Shown in pieces: positions 18,660 to 26,679 of a stretch of 52,659 nucleotides of DNA (position 1 is its first letter; each line of letters starts with the position of its first letter). This DNA is from CAZUTK01 sp964623265. GTDB lineage: Bacteria > Electryoneota > B3-LCP. The stretch spans positions 1-52,659 of the forward strand of contig CAZUTK010000011.1 in NCBI GenBank assembly GCA_964623265.1, written 5' to 3'. The notes below the pieces were generated by a model. The model was given only the letters and a program-made list of their open reading frames with translations. It searched no databases and had not been told where the DNA came from. The position numbers were made by a program, and so were the translations under genes.

Positions 18660-19402
18660 TCCTGCTCCTTGATCAGTTGCACGAAGACATCTTGAACGGT
18701 TTCCTTCTTGAATTTCCGCTTCAAATCGGCGGGGGTGTCCATCGCCACGATTTCGCCGCGGTTCATAATCGAGATGCGGTGGCAGTACTCCGCTTCGTCC
18801 ATATAATGCGTTGTGACGAAGATGGTGACGTCCTGCACGGCGAGGCGGTAAATGGTCTCCCAGAAATTGCGCCGCGCGATGGGGTCCACGCCTCCGGTCG
18901 GCTCGTCGAGGAAGAGAATGCTCGGTTCGTGGATCAGCGCGCAGCCCAGAGCCAGCCGTTGCTTCCAGCCCAGCGGCAGAGATCGAGTGATTCTCCCCCG
19001 CAACTCTTCGAGTTGAAACTGATGGAGGATTTCCAATTTGCGCTGTCGCGCGCGTTCGGGATCGAGGTTGTAGGCACCGGCGAAGAAATCCAGGTTTTCT
19101 TCGACTTTCAAATCCTCATACAGCGAGAATTTTTGCGACATATACCCGATGTCTCTTTTAATCGCCCGCCTTTCACCCCGAATGGAATGACCGTTGACCC
19201 AGGCATCTCCGCTCGAAGGGGGGATCAATCCGCACAGCATGCGGATGGCGGTGGTTTTTCCGGCGCCGTTGGCGCCCAGGAAACCGAAGACTTCGCCGCG
19301 TTGAACTTCAAAGGACACCGCATTCACCGCGGTGAATTTTCCGAAACGGCGCGTCAGTTTGTCCGCACGGATGGCGATGGAATGGGACGATGTCCGGTTC
19401 AT
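18656..19402 (-). CDS. ABC transporter ATP-binding protein (matches the C-terminal half of YbhF)
   Basis: The start is taken at the ATG at 19402, which overlaps the previous gene's stop as ATGA, giving 248 residues. A start 69 bases upstream would intrude on the neighbour. Motifs: Walker A GANGAGKTT, Q-loop YMSQKFSLYEDL, signature LPLGWKQRLALG, Walker B ILFLDEPTGGVDP, H-loop TTHYMDEAEYC. The signature departs from LSGGQ (Gly-Gly replaced by LG), as in the second ATPase half of YbhF-type transporters, so one of the two ATP sites may be weakly active. It pairs with the ATPase directly upstream. Confidence 0.9.
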   Translation of the reverse strand: MNRTSSHSIAIRADKLTRRFGKFTAVNAVSFEVQRGEVFGFLGANGAGKTTAIRMLCGLIPPSSGDAWVNGHSIRGERRAIKRDIGYMSQKFSLYEDLKVEENLDFFAGAYNLDPERARQRKLEILHQFQLEELRGRITRSLPLGWKQRLALGCALIHEPSILFLDEPTGGVDPIARRNFWETIYRLAVQDVTIFVTTHYMDEAEYCHRISIMNRGEIVAMDTPADLKRKFKKETVQDVFVQLIKEQE

Positions 19403-20334
19403 TGCTGCAATAAATAGACAAAGGTATCTTCCAAACTCGGTTCCGCGACTTCTATCAGGGAAAAGGGGCATTTCCCGCCATCCAGGATTTGACGGATTGG
19501 ATCGCTCGCCTGCGCGCTTGCGCCGACGGCGACGTGGATCCGATCTCCGTAGATGTGCACTGAGGGGAAATCCCCCATCTGCCTCAGGAGATTCGCCGCT
19601 ACGTGCGGCTGCGGAGTGTAAACCCGCAGAAGAGCGTAGGGAAATGCCGCGGTGATCTGCTGTGGGGCGCCGCCGGCAAGGGCGCTCCCTTGATATATTA
19701 AAGACACCCGATCGCAGCGGGCGGCTTCATCCATATAAGGAGTGGTCACCAGCACAGTCACCCCCTCGCGGCGCAAGCCTTCTAAGATCTCCCAAAACTC
19801 ATTGCGGCTGACGGGATCCACGCCGGTCGTGGGCTCATCCAGGATCAACAGCTTGGGGGTGTGAATCAGCGTGCAGGAAAGCGCCAGCTTCTGTTTCATC
19901 CCGCCTGATAAAGCTCCCGCCTTGCGGTCGGAGAAGGGCGCCAGCCTGCTGAATTCCAGCAAACGTCGGGTCAATCGCTCCTCTTCGGCTTTCGGAACGC
20001 GGAAAATGCGGGCGAAAAAATGCAGATTCTCCGCTACGGTCAGGTCTGGGTAAAGCGAGAAGCGCTGAGGCATATAGCCGATATGCGCCTTGATTCGGTT
20101 CTGCTCCTGAATCGGATCAAAACCCAGCACCCGCGCGCTCCCTGCATCCGGAGTGATCAAGCCGCAGAGAATGCGCAAGAGCGTGGTCTTGCCGGCTCCA
20201 TCCGGACCGATCAAGCCGTACATTTCCCCGCGAAAGATCTCCAGATTCAGCCCTTGCAGCGCCGGTATATCGCCATAAGATTTGCGTAATTCCCGCACCG
20301 TGACAATGGGTGGATCCGATGCAATAGTCATCAT
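19399..20334 (-). CDS. ABC transporter ATP-binding protein (matches the N-terminal half of YbhF)
   Basis: The 311-residue ATPase has Walker A GPDGAGKTTLLR, Q-loop YMPQRFSLYPDLTV, canonical signature LSGGMKQKLALS, Walker B LLILDEPTTGVDP and H-loop TTPYMDEAARC (Pro in place of the usual H-loop His). After about residue 230 comes a DUF4162-like tail (LLRVYTPQPHVAANLL to LEDTFVYLL). In E. coli the two ATPase halves are fused as YbhF; here they are separate genes joined by a four-base overlap. The H-loop change sits in the subunit with the good signature, so the two subunits probably build one composite active site. Confidence 0.9.
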   Translation of the reverse strand: MMTIASDPPIVTVRELRKSYGDIPALQGLNLEIFRGEMYGLIGPDGAGKTTLLRILCGLITPDAGSARVLGFDPIQEQNRIKAHIGYMPQRFSLYPDLTVAENLHFFARIFRVPKAEEERLTRRLLEFSRLAPFSDRKAGALSGGMKQKLALSCTLIHTPKLLILDEPTTGVDPVSRNEFWEILEGLRREGVTVLVTTPYMDEAARCDRVSLIYQGSALAGGAPQQITAAFPYALLRVYTPQPHVAANLLRQMGDFPSVHIYGDRIHVAVGASAQASDPIRQILDGGKCPFSLIEVAEPSLEDTFVYLLQQ

Positions 20335-21224
20335 TTTATATAGACATCCGCAGGCATACCGATGAGCGCTTTCCCTTCGGGATTATCGAATGCCACTTTG
20401 ACCGCAAAAACAAGGTCTGCACGCGCGCGGCGGGTCTGCACGTTCTTGGGCGTGAACTCCGCCTTCGGCGACACCCAGCTCACACGGCCCTGAAAAACCT
20501 CCTCAGGGAGCGCGTCCACGCGCACCATTACGGCGGTGCCCGGCGCCACCATTCCGAGGTCGGCTTCCCCCATATAGATTTTGATCCAGAGATGCTTCAA
20601 GTCGGCGAGCTTCGCAACAGAGCCGTTCAGCAACAGATTTTCGCCGGATTCGACGTATCTTTCCAGCACCGTCCCGGAAATCGGCGTGCGAATCTGAGCG
20701 TCGCGCATTTGCAGATTGAGCAGATCCAGAGAAGCGTTGAGCTGTTCTTCTTTGGCATCCAGCACCGGCAATTGATCCTCCGCGGCTCGCAGACGCAGCG
20801 CTGCCGTCGCCGCTTGTGTGCTCAGATCATCCACGATCTGCTGAGTCGAACTGCCGGATTCGAGCAATTTCCTCTGTCTTTCCAGGTTCAGTTTCGCGTT
20901 GTCATATTGCTCCTTCGCCTGGGCGATTGAGGAGTGCGCCAAGCGGCGGTTCGCCGCGATTTCCTGCAAACCCGCGCGGGTTTGACGCAGCTGCGCCGCC
21001 AACTTGCTGGTATCCATCATCGCGATGAGCGCTCCTTCATCCACGAATTGCCCTTCCTCCACTTCCACAGCGCAGACGGTTCCCGGCACAAGAGTGCTCA
21101 CGATGATCTCGTCTGCTTCGAGCGTGCCGGAACCCAAGTAATTCTGCTTTTCCCCGCCGCGGCAGCTGAGTAACAGGAAGCCTAAAGCGGCAAGCAGCAC
21201 GCAGGTATGCGATTTTCTTTTCAT
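20331..21224 (-). CDS. HlyD/YbhG-type membrane fusion lipoprotein
   Basis: The 297-residue product has a lipoprotein signal with lipobox LLSC (Cys about 21). The adaptor layout is a biotinyl-lipoyl half (VSTLVPGTVCAVEVEEGQFV), a long helical hairpin (about 70-165, with RRLAHSSIAQAKEQYDNAKL) and the returning lipoyl half (QIRTPISGTVLERYVESGEN), then a beta-barrel domain ending ALIGMPADVYIK. It joins the inner-membrane ABC exporter to TolC across the periplasm. Its stop overlaps the ATPase start by four bases. Lipid anchoring rather than a transmembrane helix is the one difference from E. coli YbhG. Confidence 0.9.
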   Translation of the reverse strand: MKRKSHTCVLLAALGFLLLSCRGGEKQNYLGSGTLEADEIIVSTLVPGTVCAVEVEEGQFVDEGALIAMMDTSKLAAQLRQTRAGLQEIAANRRLAHSSIAQAKEQYDNAKLNLERQRKLLESGSSTQQIVDDLSTQAATAALRLRAAEDQLPVLDAKEEQLNASLDLLNLQMRDAQIRTPISGTVLERYVESGENLLLNGSVAKLADLKHLWIKIYMGEADLGMVAPGTAVMVRVDALPEEVFQGRVSWVSPKAEFTPKNVQTRRARADLVFAVKVAFDNPEGKALIGMPADVYIK

Positions 21225-21267
21225 ATTTTTCTCGGATTCATTATTGCCATTTCTGCAGCATCCGGTT

Positions 21268-22641
21268 TTATGGCTGAGCTATACCCAAAGCATATTTCAA
21301 AGCCGACCGCGCTAGGTGATAATCCGCCAGAGCCGCTATCCGATCGGCATCGCTGGCGCACACAGAATCTTGTGCATCCTGGAATTCCCGTTCCGTCGCG
21401 ACTCCTTGTGTATAGCGCGCTTCGACCCAGTTCAGCACTTCGCGCGCCAGCCGGGCTCCTTCTTCGGTGATTTCCAGTTTTCGCTTCGCATTATCCAGCG
21501 ACTTCCGCGCGTTCAACACTTGCAGTCGCACATTTGAACGAAGCAGCTGCTCCGATTCCTGCAACTGCCGGATCACCGCACGGGTTTGCCCCACTCGGAT
21601 TTTGCGCAGGTTCCAATCCCATAACGTCCAGCTTAGATTCACCCCGATCATCTCATAGAGCATCCATTCATTGGCGATTTTGTCAATTCCGGGTCTGCCG
21701 TAATCCACAATGCCGAAAGCGGAAAGCGCAGGATAATACGCTGAATGCTCCACGGCGGTTCTGTGCTGCGCCGCCGCAATTTGCGCTTCCAGCGACTTGA
21801 ATTCCGGGCGATGCCGAAACGCGTATTCTTCCGGTTGCGACGGGATTTCTTCTTGAAGCGTTTCCAGCGAATCCAGCTGTAATTCTTCGCCCGAATCCGG
21901 CAGGTCCAGAATTTCGCGCAGATTCATTTGCGCGATTTCGAAAAGGTTCTCGGCTTCTTGAAGTTTCTGCTGCGCCTGCAGGACTCCGAAATGCGCTCTC
22001 GCGGTAACTTCTTCCGGAGCCACCCCTGCCGCCATGCGCTCTTGCGCCTCTGCGAGATGCCGCCGGAGCCGTTCCAAGTGCAAACGCGCGGCGGATCGCA
22101 GAGCAACGGCTTTTTGAGCCTGCAGATAGGCTGCTTCTGTTTTTTGCAGGATCTGCAGGCGGACTTTTTCGTATTCCGCCTGCTGCTGACGGACCGCTTC
22201 CTGCGCCGCAAGAAAAGTGCTTTTCAGCCGGAATCCCGTGAACAGCGGCTGCGTGACTTGCAATTTGAAATCCACAGTATGGTTGTCGCCAAAACGGGTT
22301 TCTCTGCCCGGAATTACGGCGGAACCCAGACCGGGGAGAGCGACAGTCATCGGAGGCTGCTCGAAGCTCATCACATCCGAAGTATATAGATACGATCCTC
22401 CGAAATCCAGCAGAGGAAGCCGACGCCGATCCGCTTCTTGAATCTGCAATTCGGCAATATGAATCCATTCCGAACTGATGCGAAGCTCTTCCGCGGCTTC
22501 CAAAGCTCTCCGCAACGCTTCATTCCACGTCAGCCTCTGCGCCATGCACGGTGCGGCACAAAAGAAAGTCCACACAAGACCGATAACGATGCACGCAAAG
22601 GGGTGCATGCATTTCGGCACATCGTGCTTATGATTCTTCAT
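21268..22641 (-). CDS. TolC-family outer-membrane efflux protein
   Basis: The ATG at 22641 has GAGG five bases upstream (457 residues); a GTG six bases earlier is possible. A signal peptide (IVIGLVWTFFCAAPCMA) precedes two repeated OEP halves: LTWNEALRRALEAAEELRIS, then KLQVTQPLFTGFRLKSTFLAA, and in the second half GVNLSWTLWDWNLRKIRVGQ and EGARLAREVLNWVEARYTQG. It forms the trimeric outer-membrane duct for the HlyD/ABC exporter encoded downstream. The E. coli ybh operon has no dedicated TolC gene, so this is a self-sufficient version. It begins inside the end of the regulator gene (14-base overlap). Confidence 0.9.
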   Translation of the reverse strand: MKNHKHDVPKCMHPFACIVIGLVWTFFCAAPCMAQRLTWNEALRRALEAAEELRISSEWIHIAELQIQEADRRRLPLLDFGGSYLYTSDVMSFEQPPMTVALPGLGSAVIPGRETRFGDNHTVDFKLQVTQPLFTGFRLKSTFLAAQEAVRQQQAEYEKVRLQILQKTEAAYLQAQKAVALRSAARLHLERLRRHLAEAQERMAAGVAPEEVTARAHFGVLQAQQKLQEAENLFEIAQMNLREILDLPDSGEELQLDSLETLQEEIPSQPEEYAFRHRPEFKSLEAQIAAAQHRTAVEHSAYYPALSAFGIVDYGRPGIDKIANEWMLYEMIGVNLSWTLWDWNLRKIRVGQTRAVIRQLQESEQLLRSNVRLQVLNARKSLDNAKRKLEITEEGARLAREVLNWVEARYTQGVATEREFQDAQDSVCASDADRIAALADYHLARSALKYALGIAQP

Positions 22642-23284
22642 GTCCACCTCGCTCTCCTGCCGACAAACCGTACAACAGCAAATCCAGGATATGCCGCCGC
22701 CTCTCCTCGAGGAAGTTCGGTTGATGCCTCCAATCCGGATTCATCACCTGAATCACATCTCTGGCGACGAACGGAAAAATGCAGAGCGCGACCATACTTA
22801 AGACCGCTTGATCCACGTTATGAGACTTGAATAAACCGATTTTTTGCCCATCCCGGAAAATGTCCTTCAGGTTGGAAACCAGATCTTTGCGCTTCTCATC
22901 CATAGGGCCGGCGAAGATCTTCTTCAGAATCACGGCTCCGCTGGTCAGCTCCCAGATCATAAAGCGCGGAAAATCGGGTTCACCACTTAAGAAATCGAAG
23001 TAGGTGCGGATGACGGCTTCCAGCCGTTTTTGGGGATCGGGATCGGATTCGGACGCCTTTTTCAGCCGGAAGAAAAAATGGATGAGCAAGGGCGAAACGA
23101 TCTGCTGATACAGCTCGTCCTTGCTGTGAAAATAATAATGCAGCATCGCCAGGTTCACCCCAGCTTCCCGGGCGATCTCCCGGGTGCGCGCCCCCTGACG
23201 ACCCTTTGCCAGAAAGATGTGGTATGCCGCCTTCAGGATGCGCTCCTTGGGGTTATGTCCAAGCTGTTCGTTCTTCTCTTCCAT
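22628..23284 (-). CDS. TetR/AcrR-family repressor of the efflux operon (CecR-like)
   Basis: The 218-residue product has an N-terminal helix-turn-helix (ILKAAYHIFLAKGRQGARTR, then EIAREAGVNLAMLHYYFHSK with the YYxxFxSKxEL-type recognition helix) and a ligand-binding C-terminal half with WELTSGAVILKKIFAG. The position (first gene, then TolC, HlyD, two ATPases, two permeases) matches CecR (YbiH), which controls ybhGFSR in E. coli. It lies 6 bases downstream of a set of AATCATATGA repeats overlapping the transcription start region, so autoregulation together with the whole operon is very likely. Confidence 0.92.
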   Translation of the reverse strand: MEEKNEQLGHNPKERILKAAYHIFLAKGRQGARTREIAREAGVNLAMLHYYFHSKDELYQQIVSPLLIHFFFRLKKASESDPDPQKRLEAVIRTYFDFLSGEPDFPRFMIWELTSGAVILKKIFAGPMDEKRKDLVSNLKDIFRDGQKIGLFKSHNVDQAVLSMVALCIFPFVARDVIQVMNPDWRHQPNFLEERRRHILDLLLYGLSAGERGGHEES

Positions 23285-23289
23285 GAATC

Positions 23290-23338
23290 AATCATATGAT
23301 TAAATCATATGAATAAAACAAATGATTAAATCATATGA
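23290..23338 (-). promoter_or_regulatory. Operator: three phased AATCATATGA repeats and palindromes
   Basis: AATCATATGA occurs at 23290-23299, 23303-23312 and 23329-23338, i.e. starts 13 and 26 bases apart. AATCATATGATT (23290-23301) is a perfect palindrome, and the 17-base sequence ATGATTAAATCATATGA is repeated exactly at 23296-23312 and 23322-23338. The block begins just downstream of the -10 box and ends 6 bases before the TetR ATG, the expected place for an autorepressor site. Confidence 0.8.
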
Positions 23339-23340
23339 CT

Positions 23341-23369
23341 AATATACTTCTGTGAAAAAGAAATTGCAA
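23341..23369 (-). promoter_or_regulatory. Promoter of the efflux operon
   Basis: On the minus strand TTGCAA (23364-23369), 17-bp spacer, TATATT (23341-23346). The start site falls inside the operator block. Confidence 0.8.
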
Positions 23370-23436
23370 GGTTTTTTTATCTTTTTTCAAACAGCAGCCG
23401 ATGGATTTCTGCGACGCGAGAATTGCGAGAATCGGC

Positions 23437-23465
23437 TTGAATGTAAAATCAGGGGATCTTATATT
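23437..23465 (+). promoter_or_regulatory. Promoter of the 86-residue protein gene
   Basis: TTGAAT (23437-23442), 17-bp spacer, TATATT (23460-23465), with a leader of about 50 bases to the ATG at 23522. Confidence 0.7.
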
Positions 23466-23521
23466 GGCGGTGTCTTACAACAAAAAAGCGACCGTTATCC
23501 ACTCTCTCATCAGGATGCGCC

Positions 23522-23782
23522 ATGAACGGAATGGAACGGGAGAAATTGATCTTCGAATTGAACGAAGAAAGCCTGACGCACATCATCAAGGAGGTCTGCC
23601 GTCTGCATCAAATTCCTGCCGGGAGCTTCTGGGTGGCGGTCTGTCATCGTCCGGATCACCCCGACAACAAACCCTACATCGGGAAGAAGCGGTCGGATCG
23701 CAAGGAAGCCATCAAGGATGCGATCGAGCACAATCGCCAATATGTCGGACATCATGCGGGTGTGATCGGACAATTCGACTGA
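23522..23782 (+). CDS. Uncharacterised 86-residue protein
   Basis: I do not recognise this protein. It is small and soluble with no signal peptide: an acidic N-terminal half (REKLIFELNEESLTHIIKEV) predicted helical, one segment SFWVAVCHRPDHP, and a charged helix IGKKRSDRKEAIKDAIEHN. The gene has its own well-formed promoter and AGGA six bases before the ATG, so it is likely to be real and expressed. It stands alone between the divergent efflux operon and a convergent TPR gene. A longer overlapping frame starting at 23401 covers the promoter and is disregarded. Confidence 0.65.
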   Translation: MNGMEREKLIFELNEESLTHIIKEVCRLHQIPAGSFWVAVCHRPDHPDNKPYIGKKRSDRKEAIKDAIEHNRQYVGHHAGVIGQFD

Positions 23783-23803
23783 TCCGGTCCGTTGCGCCGA
23801 ATT

Positions 23804-24154
23804 TCAAAGCGGTGTCCCGCCTCGGCCGGTTTCCGACGACGTGATTTTCAACCGCCATAACTCTGCGTGAATTTTCGCCTTCCACGACAGTTCTTCCGCT
23901 TTATCTCGATACAACTTCGCAAGATTCGAATCCCCCAGGGAATGATAGACACTCGCCAACTGTCTGTATGGGAGCGGGAAATCCGGCACGAGAGCGATGG
24001 CTTCGTGCAGGCGTGCAATCGCCTCCTGCGGAATGCCGGCTTCTTGGTAGGCTTCACCCAGACGGCTTAACGACCAGGCATCCGATGGGTTCTCAAGGAT
24101 AGTTTTTCTTAAAGACGCGATGGCGTTATTCGGTTCTGTATTTTTCAAAGACAT
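23804..24154 (-). CDS. Small TPR protein
   Basis: The 116-residue product is built of two or three tetratricopeptide repeats (LRKTILENPSDAWSLSRLGE, AYQEAGIPQEAIARLHEAIA, QLASVYHSLGDSNLAKLYRD) followed by a basic tail. There is no signal peptide. TPR units mediate protein-protein contacts. It lies 28 bases after the DUF3800 gene in the same direction and may be co-transcribed with it. Confidence 0.75.
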   Translation of the reverse strand: MSLKNTEPNNAIASLRKTILENPSDAWSLSRLGEAYQEAGIPQEAIARLHEAIALVPDFPLPYRQLASVYHSLGDSNLAKLYRDKAEELSWKAKIHAELWRLKITSSETGRGGTPL

Positions 24155-24182
24155 GACTCTGACCCCCTGGTTTCCTTTTTTA

Positions 24183-25031
24183 TCATTCGATCACCAACAT
24201 ACTGCGCATTTCCAGCTCATCCCTTTCGAAGGAAGAGATCCATTGCAGGGTTTCCACTTCCGCAAAAAACTCTTTTAGATCTCGGCGCCCTGCGTGAAAC
24301 TGGTTGATAATATAGGCGAATAGATCGGCGGTTTGCAGCCCGGGCGAGTGCGACGCCGGCGCGAAACAAGGAGTCGCGAGGATTCCCTGAAATCCGGAGC
24401 CGTAGGGCGTATTGAAAAAAAAATTCAACATTCCGGCGCTGCGCGTCCGGCCCCGGCCTGCTTCTTCGGATTTGAAAATCAGCTGCGCCTTGGTCCCAGG
24501 GTGATTCTCGAGCATAAAGGAATTGACCCGTTCGATCAAGTGCGCCAGCAGCAGGGGGCAGCTTTCTTCATCAAACCGATCCTCCGCCGTAAGCGCGCTG
24601 CGATGCATGCGGTCTGCGAATTCGGAAAAATCAGGCTGCTGGGAATCGGCGGCGGCGATTTTTGTAGAGGAAAACACGGTTATCTTCAACCACCGGCAGA
24701 GGCTGAACCATTCGCGCACGAACTCCAACGTTCGATAGCTGTCCATCTTCCGTCTGTTCAACAACTTTTTTCCGCGCAGCGGAAACTCGCCGATACCTTC
24801 GCGCTTGAAGAATCTGCCTTTAAGCCGCAGCAGTCTGCGACAGTAATCGTCGTGCGTTTCTTCCGGGACCGCGGCGCCGGCGATCGTGACGCAAGATGCG
24901 TTTTTGTCCAGGTGTGATTGTCGGCTTTCGTCCAAGAATACCAGCACTTTCCGTCCTCTTCTTGCTCTCAAATGCTCCCTGCTCCGTGCGTCGCATCCCA
25001 TTCGGCATCCGCCGGTTCTGCTCTGGTCCAT
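24183..25031 (-). CDS. DUF3800 domain protein
   Basis: The 282-residue product matches DUF3800: VLVFLDESRQS near the N-terminus (acidic residues as in RNase H-fold nucleases) and the diagnostic C-terminal HSPGLQTADLFAYIINQ. DUF3800 proteins are predicted metal-dependent nucleases of unknown role, often in mobile or defence loci. The first 25 residues (MDQSRTGGCRMGCDARSREH) are unusual for the family, which normally begins a few residues before the FLDES motif, so the true start may be internal (for example the ATG at residue 11). A terminator separates it from the sigma/anti-sigma genes upstream, so it is a separate unit. Confidence 0.75.
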   Translation of the reverse strand: MDQSRTGGCRMGCDARSREHLRARRGRKVLVFLDESRQSHLDKNASCVTIAGAAVPEETHDDYCRRLLRLKGRFFKREGIGEFPLRGKKLLNRRKMDSYRTLEFVREWFSLCRWLKITVFSSTKIAAADSQQPDFSEFADRMHRSALTAEDRFDEESCPLLLAHLIERVNSFMLENHPGTKAQLIFKSEEAGRGRTRSAGMLNFFFNTPYGSGFQGILATPCFAPASHSPGLQTADLFAYIINQFHAGRRDLKEFFAEVETLQWISSFERDELEMRSMLVIE

Positions 25032-25142
25032 CCTGAGTTAAAGCCTTACGGCTTTCTTCAGATCCGTCCCATCGAAGAAGAGATTGATCCGTAGAAGCGA
25101 ATCTTACCGGATATTCATCGCTTTTCCGGTCATTAAACAGGG

Positions 25143-25173
25143 GACAACAAAAAATCCGGCGGGCGCCGGATTT
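25143..25173 (-). terminator. Terminator of the CHAT/sigma/anti-sigma operon
   Basis: On the minus strand a 9-bp perfect stem AAATCCGGC/GCCGGATTT with a 4-base loop runs into a TTTTTTGTTG tail, about 30 bases after the anti-sigma stop. Confidence 0.85.
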
Positions 25174-25201
25174 CGTGCAATGCCGAATCAACGGATCGTG
25201 T

Positions 25202-26035
25202 TCACTCGATCCGCTTCAGCATCTCGGCGGCTTGCGCGGAATGCCCGCAGTTTTGCTCCACCAGCCATCTGAGCAGCGGGATCGCCCGATCCGGATCCGA
25301 TTTCAGCAGATACGCCTGCGCCAGATACCAGCGAGTTTTTTCCCGGAAAGTAAATTGGGTCAAACTATCCGCTGCGGTCAGCGCTTGAATCGCTGGATCC
25401 GCCTGCCGGTCGAGAAAATAACACACTCCTAAAAAAAGTCGGTAGATGCCGCTTTCCGGATCTGAATCTACAGCGTCTTTTAGAAACTTCACCGCGCTGC
25501 GGTAATCCCCCTTTTGGTACAACCGCATCCCCTCCTGAAACTGCGTCTCCGCCGCGTCGTCGGATTCGCCGCGGACGACGGACGCTTTGTAGGGGATCGG
25601 TTCGAACTGCAGCAACGATAAGTAGGGAGATGAAGATTCGGGCGAAGGTCGGAAAATGAACAGGAACAGCGCAGCCAGTACCACAGCACCTGCCGGCAGG
25701 AGGAATGCCAACTTGGGCTTGGACATCAAACGACGCAAGGAACGGACCCACAAGGTCCTGTCCTTGGATTTCGAACCGGTCGCTGCCGACAGTGATTGCA
25801 GGTAAAGGGCTTTCTGCGATTCGAAGGTCAGCCCTTCCCGTCGCAGGTTCTCGCGGATTTCAGCGCGCTTCTCCAGCAGAGCCGCCATCCAGGATACCTC
25901 ATCAGACAGTTCCCGGAAGCAGAAGTCGCAATCCAAGAGATGCTCTTCGAATCGTTCGCGGTCCGCATCGTTCAACTGCCCCAATTCGTACTGGATCCGT
26001 AGAGCGCCGGCTTTTTCATCTGTACAATTTTCCAT
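25202..26035 (-). CDS. Anti-sigma factor: zinc-finger domain, one membrane helix, periplasmic TPR domain
   Basis: The 277-residue product starts best at the ATG at 26035, which has GAGG six bases upstream (a GTG two codons earlier is possible). Residues about 10-55 form a zf-HC2 anti-sigma domain with the H-x3-C-x2-C signature HLLDCDFC. A single transmembrane helix (LAFLLPAGAVVLAALFLFIF) lies near residues 118-138. The exported part holds three TPR-like repeats (FQEGMRLYQKGDYRSAVKFL, LFLGVCYFLDRQADPAIQAL, WYLAQAYLLKSDPDRAIPLL). It follows the sigma gene by 13 bases, the standard pairing. The TPR sensor domain presumably receives the activating signal. Confidence 0.85.
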   Translation of the reverse strand: MENCTDEKAGALRIQYELGQLNDADRERFEEHLLDCDFCFRELSDEVSWMAALLEKRAEIRENLRREGLTFESQKALYLQSLSAATGSKSKDRTLWVRSLRRLMSKPKLAFLLPAGAVVLAALFLFIFRPSPESSSPYLSLLQFEPIPYKASVVRGESDDAAETQFQEGMRLYQKGDYRSAVKFLKDAVDSDPESGIYRLFLGVCYFLDRQADPAIQALTAADSLTQFTFREKTRWYLAQAYLLKSDPDRAIPLLRWLVEQNCGHSAQAAEMLKRIE

Positions 26036-26048
26036 ACGCACCCTCAGG

Positions 26049-26645
26049 TCAGATGCTTTTTAAAAGCAACTCGCGAAGCTTTCTGCGACAGTCGAAGACG
26101 CGCTTGTCGAACGTGCCTCGTTGCAGGTTCGGTTCCAAGGTCCGAAAGATTTCCCATAATTCCTGAACCGTTTTCTCCTCCAGAATCCCCAAGAAAAACG
26201 TCCTGCAGAATAATGACATCCCCCGAATCGTCCGGCTAATGTGTTGAACCAGGTCTCTCGATTCGAGGCTTGCCGCAAAAGAGGCGCCCCATTCTGAGAT
26301 CACAGATTCTTGAACTCCGCGAGTCACTTCGGCAGACGGCGCTTCTGCAGGGATCTCCGTTCTTCGTTCCCTGCGCCGCAGCGCATCACCGATTTTGTTG
26401 CGAAGGATTCCATAAGCGAAATAGTGAGGGTTGGATTCTATTTCTGACAGCTTTTCGATAAACACCACCAGGGTGTTCTGGAGCAGATCATCCAGATCCG
26501 CGGGCGCCCATCCTCGTAATCTACATTGGAGAACCAGGCGCAATCTTACCGCGATCTCTCGACAGAGTTGATCCTTCGCCGCCGCATCACCTGAGCGAGA
26601 CTGCGCAAGCAGATCATTCCAATCTTTAGCTTCACCGTGAGGCAC
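26049..26645 (-). CDS. ECF-like RNA polymerase sigma factor
   Basis: The 198-residue product has a sigma-2 region (CREIAVRLRLVLQCRLRGWA, then DLDDLLQNTLVVFIEKLSEI and a -10-binding-like HYFAYGILRNKIGDALRRRE) and a sigma-4-like helix-turn-helix at the C-terminus (LEEKTVQELWEIF, then FDKRVFDCRRKLREL). The C-terminal part is more diverged than in classical ECF factors. It starts at a GTG. It is placed between the CHAT gene and the membrane anti-sigma factor, all in one direction and closely spaced, so the three genes form a signalling unit. The regulon is unknown. Confidence 0.8.
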   Translation of the reverse strand: MPHGEAKDWNDLLAQSRSGDAAAKDQLCREIAVRLRLVLQCRLRGWAPADLDDLLQNTLVVFIEKLSEIESNPHYFAYGILRNKIGDALRRRERRTEIPAEAPSAEVTRGVQESVISEWGASFAASLESRDLVQHISRTIRGMSLFCRTFFLGILEEKTVQELWEIFRTLEPNLQRGTFDKRVFDCRRKLRELLLKSI

Positions 26646-26665
26646 GTATTGCTCGCTTCTATTAC

Positions 26666-26678
26666 AGTGACCGTCACT
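26666..26678. promoter_or_regulatory. 13-bp perfect palindrome between the CHAT and sigma genes
   Basis: AGTGAC-C-GTCACT is a perfect inverted repeat in the 34-base gap and at the very start of the CHAT stop region. It could be a protein-binding site. The gap is short and part of it is coding, so chance is possible. Confidence 0.35.
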
Positions 26679-26679
26679 T

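Noticed and set aside
23401..23844. 147-codon plus-strand frame overlapping the 86-residue gene
   Set aside because: It begins upstream of the promoter and its second half reads as low-complexity Ser/Arg sequence out of frame with the gene.
25035..25055. Small hairpin AAAGCC-TTAC-GGCTTT before the DUF3800 gene
   Set aside because: Only 6 bp and directly at the start codon; could be an attenuator but nothing supports it.
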